Shown one piece after another: positions 55,358 through 64,000 of a DNA stretch of 64,000 nucleotides. The first letter of the stretch is position 1. Each line of letters starts with the position of its first letter. The DNA lies in the NCBI RefSeq assembly GCF_963169125.1, contig NC_084795.1:262937042-263001041 (forward strand), written 5' to 3'. The DNA is from Humulus lupulus (Eukaryota; Streptophyta; Magnoliopsida; Rosales; Cannabaceae). Under the pieces are notes generated by a model that searched no databases, was not told the DNA's origin, and saw nothing but the letters and a program-made list of their open reading frames with translations. A program made the translations under genes and the position numbers.

Positions 55358-56889
55358 GCAAATTTTGGGGAAAGCGAGGTGGAGCAATACCAAACCTCGG
55401 TTTCCTTGAAAGATCTTTAGAGAAAAAAAAAACTGAAGTTTGGGTTGCTATGGTTTTTGGAGGATTCATTTGTAAAGCAACTCAATGAAAGAAAGAATAA
55501 AAACGCATTGAAAAAAATGAAAAAAAATCAATAAAAAAATGAATATATATATTAGTGTCTTTGGCTATTTTCATTTTACTTTTGGTTATTTTAATTTCAT
55601 TTTATTGTAATGTTGTTTTTTGGAGTGGTTTTATGTGTGTTTTTGTGTTTCAGGTGTTAAGAAAGCAAGAAAATTGTGTTTTGGAAGTAATTTTGAGGTC
55701 TGATGGTTTTGCGAAATTTTCGCTTCAGCAAAAAGGGAGCAAAAATCTCTGAAAAAAAACGAAGGGGTTACGTCAAATTTTGGTTGTTGAAGCAAAATTT
55801 AGGCAAAATGGTGGAAATCTGGGCAGGCAAAAATCCTGGGTCGTGGGTTCATTCAGAGAAATATATATAATACTATATTTATATATATACACAATTTTTT
55901 TTATATAATACTATATTTAAATATATATAATAACAAAATATACGAAATATATATATACTATTAGTAGCATATATAATATATAATATATATTACCCTAACC
56001 CATCTTCCCCATTTCCCTCAACCTCTGCCCCGGCCATCCACGAGAAGCACCTCACTAGCCCAGCCCCATTCGAGAGAAACCTCGATCAAACCACTACCAT
56101 CTCCACCCAAACCTTGCACGCCACCAACCCCTGCCCTCCGAGAGCTCAGGCCCCGCATTTGGCCAGGCGCGGCTTCGTCGCGCGCTTCACTGACCAGCGA
56201 CCCACCTGCGCCATCCAGCCCACCCAGGCACGCCTCGGCCCTGCCTCATTAAGACATCGGCACCTCACCAGGTGCTAGCTCAGGTAAGACTCAAACCGAG
56301 CCCAGGCATTTCCAACACTCGGTCTTAGGCACCAGTCGTGGGGGCCCTTCGATCCTTTCCGCCCACGGCCACCCGAGAACCTCCCATCATCAAAACTCCC
56401 ACACACCTTCGAAGCACCAAGACGCAGCCCAGCACCCTTGGATCCTAGGCACGGCTTTACCAGGCGTATAGCCCCATCCAACAGTCCTTCGCCTAAACTC
56501 ACTCGGTGCCCAGTGCATCCAAGCCAGAACCGAGCATTAGCCCGAGTCGAGTATACAACTTCACCTACACTGTGAGTACACTGGGATTTTGGAAATTTTA
56601 CATAGACCCATAAAATCTTTTCTCTGAGATTCCTCCTGGGTAATGCGTCATTTTATTTTGCCTCTCTACTTGTCACTTGTGCATCTGCTGTGAATATTGT
56701 TGGGTTCTCTGCTAGTCTTAGTTTTGGGGCTAGCTATTGGAAAATTGTTGACAAGTGTGGTTCAGGTGTTTGTTGTACTGCTTTGTTTCCCTGGTGCTGA
56801 CAATTGCTAAGCAATTATATTTGTTGTGAGGGTGCCTTTTCAGTTATTGTGCTGCTAATTTGTGATCTATTTAATTCCTTTTTGCCACT
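55358..56889 (+). other. Athila 3' non-coding region, first part
   Basis: A TA-rich block at 55860-55995 is followed by an abruptly GC-rich, proline-coding-like stretch (56000-56560). No protein family is recognisable on either strand; the minus-strand open frame at 56275-56502 has no resemblance to known proteins. Confidence 0.5.
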
Positions 56890-57204
56890 ATGGTTACCAA
56901 AACAAGAGCTCAGAGAAGAAAATCCAAGCCACCATCTACCTGACCACCAACCAAAAAGAATACCAAGGTCCCAACCTCAACCCCACCACCAGCCAAACAG
57001 AAAGCTACTACCCCAAGTTCTATACCACCACCAACAAAACCGAAAGATATTGCCCCAATCACTACCCCACTACCTTTGCCTTCCCCAGTCACTATAAATG
57101 ACCCTACTCCTACCATCACCAAGCCAGTAACTAAGACAACACCCACCATAAAAAAATCCAAAAGGCCAGCCAAACCCGCATTAGTCGCACCTCGCCTTCC
57201 GTGA
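56890..57204 (+). pseudogene. Pro/Lys/Thr-rich extra reading frame of the Athila-like element
   Basis: From ATG at 56890 the frame reads MVTKTRAQRRKSKPPST, one TGA, then PPTKKNTKV and a long P/T/K repeat region to TGA at 57202. It is 104 codons and broken once. Basic, low-complexity frames starting M-V-T/R-x-R lie between pol and the 3' LTR in several plant Ty3 elements. The role is unknown to me. I cannot tell coding from low complexity with certainty. Confidence 0.4.
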
Positions 57205-59200
57205 GCTCCGCTCTTCTACAATAAACTCGATCCCTTCATGCCCAGAAATCCCCGAGAGAATTCAGCTCTGAAAGCAAGAATCCCAGGAGCTCCATGCGCA
57301 TCATCGAGAAATCTCCATCTGCAACTAGCTGCGCCTCACCCAAGCACCGAGTGACCTAACTGCGCATCCCTTGAGCAGAGCCTGCATATTCGTTGAATGA
57401 GCATTTCTGAACTCTACTCCCCAATTTGATTTTTTTATGTCTATTTCTTTGTATTCACTGTTTTAGGTGTAGTTCTTACTTATTGGCAATTTTTTATGTT
57501 TTGTTATACTTTGGTCTCAAGTGTTGATAATGAATTTTGTGTTTTGTGTACTGGGTGCTTTGTGTTGTACTTAGTTATGTTTCTTTGGTGATTTTTGTAT
57601 AGTGAGCACCAAAATTTGAGTCATTTGCCTTTTGTTTTATTGCTAGGAAGGTACTTTGTTAGTATAGTTATCTTTGTTCTGTTTTTAGTTTGTCTTTGTC
57701 TTGTTGCATTGTCGTTCTTTTGAGGATATTCATTGTCTTGGTTTGTGTTTAACTAGGGGGCTCGATGACGCTATAAAAAAATTATAAAAATATAATAAAT
57801 CTAAGTTGAAGCTGAATGTCTTTCTTACTTAAATTTTAAACTAAATTCTTTGGGTGTGAATGTTGCTAGCAATTGATTGATGATAGTGTTTCTCTTTTTA
57901 GTATGTGCATAGCTTGATTAAACATTTTTGAGACCCTAGAAAGAGCTAGTTTCTTGTGAGAGCTTAAGTTTCTAAAATTACCTAGTGATTCTCCTTGAGG
58001 CGAAATCCTAGACAACACCATACCGATGAAATGATTTAGGCCATCTTTGGACCGTTTGAGCCTTTGAAGCCTACCTTGTATGCATTTTTATCCTTAGTCA
58101 CCCCATTGAGCTTAGTGTCACTTTTCTTTCTTAGTCACTCATTAGCCTAGCTTTACATATATATAATCCCCTTTTTTCACCACACCTCTTTAGCACCTTG
58201 ATCTTTATATGATTTATTTTTTGTGCATTTTGGGGGGTTGAGGGGAGTTGAGTGTGAGAGAGAAAATTAGGTGAGTGTTTTCCTTTTCTTCTTTTGCTTG
58301 TTTTCACCATTGGGGACAATGTTGATTTTAAGTTTGGGGGGAGAGTATGTTCTCAATTTTCTTGTTCTCTTGCCATCTAGTTGTTTATTTTCATTCTAAA
58401 AAATATATAGAAAATCAAAAAAAAAAAATTAAAGGGTGCACTCCCTTGCATCAAAGCATCTTAAAAAAAATAATAAAAAATCAGAAAAGAAAAAGAAAGC
58501 AAAAAGTATGTATGGTTGTAAATAAGTTTGGGGGTGTAACTCTTCAAATAAAGGAAAAGTTGTTGTAGTTTTTGTCTTTGTATGTTAGTAATAAAGACTA
58601 GTGGCAAGATTTATATTGTGTCGTGGGGTTTTCTTTGGGGAAATTATTGTGTGCATTTATGTATTAAGTCCTAGAAAGATTGAGGTGCTTAGGGTGATTT
58701 GAGCCAAAAATTTATCTCTCTCATCCTACCTTCACCCTAACCTATCATTTCAAGTTTGATAAAGTCCTATTGATATTTGGTGTGGTGTTTATCTACATTA
58801 GTGGAGAGGAAATTATTAAGTAACTTATGGAGACATTATTTAAGCTTTAGGACCAAGTCTAGCTTGATTTTTGGTGATTGAAAATGTTTAGGGAAAGTTA
58901 TGCATGCACTAAAAGGTGAAACACTTGACTCATATTTTAACAGCAACATTAATGCTTGAAGAATTTAGTTTAAAACTTGTGAAATATTGAAATTCAACTT
59001 CTCTTATTCAAAATAAAATTTCCCGAGAGCCTTCCCCTTTTTACCATTGGCATAGCAAAGTTTGTCCACTGTTGTTGTGTTTTGTTTTTGTTGTTTCCTT
59101 GTCTTTTGTTATTTAGTTTGTGCCCTTTGTATCTTTTTGTTATTTGTGTTTTGTTTTTAGAGTCATCACTCGAGGAAAAGTAATGTCATAAGTTTGGGGG
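57205..59200 (+). other. Athila 3' non-coding region, second part, with polypurine tracts
   Basis: T-rich, no domain. ACAATGTTGATTTTAAGTTTGGGGG (58316-58340) is the internal G-rich tract of Athila elements. A second copy AAGTTTGGGGGTGTAACTC is at 58524-58542, and the terminal tract AAGTTTGGGGG at 59190-59200 precedes the LTR. Confidence 0.65.
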
Positions 59201-60669
59201 TGTGATAACTCTTGAATAAAGAGTTATTTCATGTGCTTTTGAGCTTATATTTGTGAAAAAATCATGGGTGATATTAGTTTATTTTAGCTTTTGTAGCTAA
59301 CTTTGGTATTTTTATGATCTTAGTTAAGTCTAGTTATTTTTGTAGTTTTTAATAGTCAATGAGTTGAAGATAATAGTTTCATGGATAGATATTTGTACAA
59401 AGAATGAACTAACATGTGAAACTATCTAAATTGAATTTTTGATGGCTGAATTATCAGGTTTTGCTGCAGCAAAACAGATTTTGCTGAAGCATTTTGATCA
59501 AGCAGCTTTTGGACACCTAGGAACACGTGGAAAGTTAAGGGGTGAGCTAGAATAGTGGCTAAGGTGGCAAGTACAAAAAGTATGAGCCAAAAATTGAGAG
59601 AAAATGCCAAAAGAAAAGAGGAGACCCACGTTTTTACAAAAAGGAGGGGCAATAGGGTACTTTGGGGGCAAAATGAGGAAACCTAGAATATACTTAGAGA
59701 GCCATCAGCAAAAATATTGAGAGAGCAGCCCTTTTTTGAAAGAAAAACTAGCAAGAAAGAAGGAAGCAACCCAGAAATCAGCAAGAAGAAGGAGAACGAA
59801 AAGGAGAAGCTCAAGCATCAATTGGATTTGTTCTTTCTTTTATTTCTAAACTTATTTTTATACTTTTTGAGTTGATTTCTGAATCTGAATATTATGAGCT
59901 GTATTGATTGTGGATTAATGTTTATTAACTCAGCCATGAACTAATTTTTAGGTGGCTTGAATTGTTGATGAACCCTATGTTATAGTCTAGTAATTTCTTG
60001 CACTTTATTTTAGTAAAATCTCTCTTGTTCATTCAAGTGTGCTTATATTAATTTCTTGTTGTTGTTTGGCCAGCAATGGCAAGATATTTAATTATATTTA
60101 ATGCTGGAAATATTAAATGTAATGGGAAGAACTTGGATGACACAAGTCATAATCTAGGTTAGATTATGTTAGTAAGTAACATAGGGATGTGTTATTTGCC
60201 TTGTGTAACTTTTGAGAATTAAACTTTGAATTTGCATTTTTAAATCTAATTTTGCATAGGAATATGTTTAATTAGGTAAAAGAATTAATGTCATAAAATT
60301 TGGAAAAGTTTTATGAGTGTTTACTGAATTCTTGTTAACCTGGGAGTTTTGCTAGATTATTGATGCCGCAATCTGTTCAGGATGATTAATATATGGGGAA
60401 TCAATAATTTCAAGTCCATTTTGCAATCCATATATTTCTTTCAATTTTCTTGTTTAGTTTAGTTTTAATTTCAGTATTTCCATCTCTTTTAATATTTTGT
60501 ACAGCCTAAAAACAACTCATTTGATTTTTAGTACTTTTAAGTTGTTTAGTAATTGTTTTGCTTATTTTTCTATTTTACAATCCTTGTATAGACGATATAC
60601 TTATCATTATATTACTTGTGTGATTATGTGCACTTGCGTATTTAAAATCAAATTTTAATTTTCACAACA
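59201..60669 (+). repeat. 3' LTR of the second Athila-like element
   Basis: It starts TGTGATAACTCTTG after the polypurine tract and ends near TTTTCACAACA, about 1469 bp. The end GACGATATACTTATCATTAT...GTGCACTTGCG is typical of the late part of Athila LTRs. The exact end is inferred, with no second LTR or TSD to confirm it. Confidence 0.7.
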
Positions 60670-60823
60670 ATCGCTTGTTGTATTACGTGAAATAACCTAA
60701 ATGCTCTAAATAATGTGTTTTTCAAGTCTAATTCCATTGGTTAGACATAATGACGGTGCCTACTCTATATAAGGGTCAAAAATAGTAATTTGGAAGACTT
60801 GATCACTCTCTCCAATCTCTTTC

Positions 60824-60854
<31 letters not shown>

Positions 60855-61295
60855 GCTCTCTCTCTCTCCCTCTCTCTCTCTAGCTCCAAGTATCTCTAGT
60901 TTTCTCCAAGAAATCTCTAAGAAAGTGCTTGACTTAGAGAGTTGAAGACTTGTTCAATATTAATCCTCATTTCCTCAAGAGAAGGCCTTAAGCATCAATG
61001 GTGGTTGGGAAATAGTATATAAAGACAGCGTTCTACAACGTGTATAAGCCTTGATTTGTGTTTGGTTTGCTAAAATGATTGTTCAAAGTGGTGAATTTGC
61101 CTAGGATTTAAAGCTTCATCAAAGTTGAAGAACACCATTGTTAGTCTTGGGTTTGCATGTTCTTTCTCAATCTTTTTTAAGTTTCTGTCAATCCAAATTT
61201 TGTGTAGATTCTATTTCTTGTGGTGGTAAGTCCCGAGAACGTGTGGGCTTCCCTGTCACTTCTCCAATGTGGGCTCACATCTGATTTCCCCTAGA
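60670..61295. other. Flank with CT microsatellite, otherwise unassigned
   Basis: A CT-rich run (60828-60881) follows a TATA-like CTATATAAGG at about 60762. The combination TATA, then CT-rich leader, resembles an LTR or gene 5' region, perhaps of the coiled-coil gene remnant to the right. No proof. Confidence 0.4.
60828..60881 (+). repeat. (CT)n microsatellite
   Basis: About 54 bases of CT dinucleotides with a few interruptions (one G, two extra C). Confidence 0.95.
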
Positions 61296-61617
61296 CCATG
61301 CAAGAGTTCCAAGACTACCAAGACTTGATTGATGTCTATCTCCACCATCCGAAGAGAATGCTGCCTCCATGAGGATTCATTCCACTAGACGACGTGACGT
61401 CTTTCCATGCAAAATGGTTCTGTCAGTATGAAACCAACACTACTAAGTAGATGGGTAGGATAGTGAAGGAGTTGCACACTCCATTCTTCACCTGGAGGAG
61501 TCATTTAGTGGTGGGCTTCCCGAGGAGCTCATGTGCTCTTATATCTTTTACTTTTTCGCGCATTAATAGTTGTCTTCTCATAGTTTTATAGACTAACCCT
61601 ATTTTTTCCTTTTGCAG

Positions 61618-62996
61618 ATAAAATGAGCTTGGTGGACTCCATTTGCGCCAATAGGTAAAGGCTATAGGGATTAGTCTAGATTCATGTCCTTGCAGCACCA
61701 GCAGTGGCACCCGTAGCTCCAGCAACTTCTCTTAGAGCTTCGGCTCTAGGACCCACGACCAGAAAGGAAGTTCCAATGGTGGTAGATCAACTGGTGATTG
61801 ACCTCATTATTGGGTCCACTACCCCAGAGGAAGAGACATCTAGAGCGAAGGCAAACCAAATGTATTTTGAGGTGTCAGACAACCCTATAACTAAGACTCC
61901 TCAGATAGTGATCTTCCTTGAACACTACGAGGGGGAAGAGCTAGCCAAGTACCAAACAATGGTGAAGTATTTCAACACCCGCCTTGAGGAAGGGTAGGAG
62001 GAGGCCAAAGCACTGGTGAAGTATCTTTGTAAAGATAAGCCTCCCCTAGGCCATTCTCCCTAGTTTTCCATTGGTCGGGCAGTGCTGGAGTCCCTTCTCG
62101 CATCAAAGCTCGGATGGCACACTGCTCTATTGGCGCGGAGCTCTTGCAAGGAGTGAGGACATCTTTTTGCGAGATGACTTCTCATAGCTATGCGTGGATA
62201 GGGTGTGATAATGAAGTTTCCCTCCTCGTGGCTTGCCGCTACTCTTTTGCCCAGGTAGGCTTCTGAACTTTAACTGGAACGTTAGCACATTTATGATTTT
62301 GTACTAAACTTATTTTTCGTTGTTTAGACTGCTGCCTTGTGTCAGTGCTTGGGGAACGTCGTGACCACGAGGTCCTTTGAGCTAAAGCAAGCCCAGGAGG
62401 AGCGGGCCACGGTGAAGGCCCAACAAATGGTCTTCCCCAAGGAGCATTCACAGCTTCAAAGGGCCTTTGAGGACGAGAGGGCTCGTTCCCAGGAGTTGGA
62501 GAAGCAGATTGCTGAGGAGAAGTCTCGAGTCCAAGTGGTGCACAATATCTCATCCAAGCTGGTCCAGGAGGCAACCGGTCACTGCAAAGTCACCGAGGAG
62601 GTCGTGACTAATGCTTGAGTGGATGCAAGAGTTGCTCGAGAGGCAGCCACAAAAGCTGGGGATGAGGCTGCTAAGGCCCGAGAAGAAGCCTTCAAAGCGA
62701 TGGAGAAATCCCAAGTGGCTGCATCAGAAGTGGAGGACCTTCGACGCAACACCGATGAACTCAACAAAGAGGTCAAGTTACTCGCCAATGACACGTTCTA
62801 TGTCGGATGGATGAGTAACAAGGAAATGGTTTTGGGCTTCACCATTGATGCCAACATGAGGTTGTTCTTTGAAGAGCGCCTTCGTGTGGAGGAGGTCACC
62901 ACTACTACTGCTCGGGCTGCCCTAGAGGCTGGTCAAATTCTCGAGGCCGATCCCATCATAGAGGTTGTCGAGGAGGTCCCCTCTAACGAGATCTAA
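61618..62996 (+). pseudogene. Split coiled-coil gene remnant, probably transposon-associated
   Basis: A good acceptor (TTTTTTCCTTTTGCAG, ending 61617) starts the first block (61618-62254), which contains the open stretch MAPVAPATSLRASALGPTTR...YFNTRLEEG (61704-61997) and then stops. CCCAG|GTAGGC (62254) and TTGTTTAG|ACT (62327) look like a small intron. The second block (62328-62996) is a heptad-rich alpha-helical sequence (RSQELEKQIAEEKSRVQ, REEAFKAMEKSQ) with one TGA at 62616, ending VVEEVPSNEI at TAA 62994. Such coiled-coil frames often accompany plant Ty3 elements and are annotated as putative plant transposon proteins. Host origin is not excluded. I do not assign a function. Confidence 0.4.
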
Positions 62997-63299
62997 GCTG
63001 CCTCTTGTAATTATTATTTCTTTTGTTTGGTTTTGTATATAGGCACGTGTGCCATCTCTTCCTTGGGTTATAGACAATTGAATGCTCGAGCCCCTGAGCA
63101 CAATTGTGTTAATATGATTTTTTTTACAATGACTTTTGCTTGCTCTATTTACTTGCCTTCATTGCTTTTTCACTTACACATTTTTAACACAACATTTAGT
63201 AATAATGCAAATTGGACTTGAAATTTACAAGGTTTTTCTTCATACTTTTAACGTAATATGACATCACGAAAAATATTTACTTAACCTTGTTTATCCACT
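62997..63299 (+). other. Unassigned T-rich spacer
   Basis: Follows the coiled-coil gene stop; possibly its 3' UTR. No feature seen. Confidence 0.4.
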
Positions 63300-63960
63300 G
63301 TGCGTGGGCCTCGGTTTTACTAGACTTAGGTCTTGAATGCCTGAGTCTTGGTGACTCAGATCTTGCATATCCCACAAGTTTTCGGCTTCCCAACACTTAG
63401 TGTTGCTTCACGGGCAGTCAATCCTCGGGAAGCAACTTTAGGTTATCACCAAGTTTGGGCAACTCGATGCTTGTACTCGAGTCTAGGTGACTCGAGCATT
63501 GGAAGTCCAAACAACTTAGGTTTTCAGGAGCTTAGTGTTATCTCGCGGTCACATGGTCCTTGGGAAGTCACACTGAGTTCCTTAGTGCATGCGCCCATTC
63601 TAGGGGACTTGGGTCTTTTTGCTTAAGTTATGGCAGCTTTAAACTTGCCTCCGAGTATAGGATACTCGGGGTTGCTTGCTTAAGTTTTGGTAACTTAAGG
63701 CTTGGACCCGAGTACAGGCGACTCAGGTTTTAGACCTTTAGACTTTTCGGAAGTCAGGAACTTAATATTGCTCTACACACACCTAGTCCTCGGGAGATAA
63801 TTTAAGTTCTCCACCCTTAATACTTATGTTTTGGAAACTTAAGGTTTAGACCCGAGTACAGGCGACTAGGATTTTAGATCTTTAACCTTTTCAGATGTCA
63901 GGAACTCAATATTGAACTACGAACACCTAGTCCTCAAGAGATAAGTTGAGCCATTTGCCT
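63300..63960 (+). repeat. Degenerate tandem repeat, about 143 bp per unit
   Basis: ACCCGAGTACAGGCGACT occurs at about 63706 and 63849. Both copies are followed by TTTTAGA, CTTTTC, GTCAGGAAC, CAATATTG or TTAATATTG, CACCTAGTCCTC and AGATAA in the same order. Older, weaker copies (CTCGAGTCTAGGTGACTCGAG near 63476, GTGACTCAGATCTT near 63350) extend the array to the left. It runs to near the window end. Confidence 0.7.
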
Positions 63961-64000
63961 TTATGCTACTTTTTTTTCGCTAGGTTTACTTCTCTCCTAA

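Larger units (their letters stand above)
52638..60669 (+). mobile_element. Second Athila-like element, 5' truncated and without pol core
   Basis: Gag, protease, a scrap of integrase C-terminus, a long 3' non-coding region with an extra reading frame, a polypurine tract and a 3' LTR are present in Athila order. RT, RNase H and the integrase core are absent. The 5' LTR is missing because the left end is the junction with the Tekay stub. Confidence 0.82.

Noticed and set aside
62239..62574. 111-codon minus-strand frame, Pro-rich
   Set aside because: Antisense to the coiled-coil block; no family resemblance.

Overview
The window looks like heterochromatin-like DNA of a flowering plant, probably a dicot. 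It is almost entirely nested LTR retrotransposons of plant lineages (Ty3 chromovirus, Tekay-like, Tat-like, Athila-like; Ty1/copia Tork-like and Ale-like) plus a CACTA DNA transposon remnant. The lineage names come from protein motifs, tRNA primer sites and polypurine tracts read by eye. I see no complete host gene, rRNA, tRNA or CRISPR array. The only recognisable host coding sequence is a single exon of ribosomal protein eS7 (30748-30871, minus strand).

Layout, left half. 1-7691 is the right part of a Ty3 element: a non-coding internal remnant, then a 3' LTR (2706-7691) that carries a 2398-bp solo LTR (2997-5394, TSD GATAA). That element sits in the gag of an Athila-like element whose gag/protease pieces are at 7692-9258 and 21856-22197. 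Its protease is split by a Tat-like gag-only element (9259-21855). The 5' LTR of the Tat-like element is in turn split by a young chromovirus (9887-15802, TSD CTTCG, LTRs differing at about 5 of 614 positions). The Athila 3' non-coding part and LTR follow (22198 to about 26190), with a copia-type solo LTR inside (24577-25620, TSD CTAAT).

Middle. 26453-28833 is a truncated Ale-like copia element (minus strand). 28834-30967 and 39657-41150 are the only stretches not assigned to transposons, and the eS7 exon is in the first. They are separated by a Tork-like copia element (30968-39656, minus strand, TSD GTAAT, LTRs about 3.4% diverged) whose gag holds a second 2.4-kb solo LTR (35985-38399, TSD AAGAT). 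41151-42826 is a CACTA end with subterminal repeats and a decayed Ulp1-type protease gene.

Right half. 42827-52637 is a Tekay-like chromovirus with a dead polyprotein, split in its integrase by a third solo LTR (48516-51215, TSD GTCTT), and with a 3' LTR cut to 23 bp. It abuts a second Athila-like element (52638-60669) that again keeps gag and protease but lacks RT, RNase H and the integrase core. The last 3.3 kb hold a CT microsatellite, a split coiled-coil gene remnant of transposon type and a degenerate tandem repeat.

Nothing here works as a pathway. The interest lies in insertion order and lesions: a near-intact chromovirus whose one visible lesion falls on the codon of the integrase catalytic glutamate; a 68-bp LTR repeat whose copy number explains the LTR length difference to the base; and clusters of CpG-rich palindromes shared by LTRs of unrelated families.
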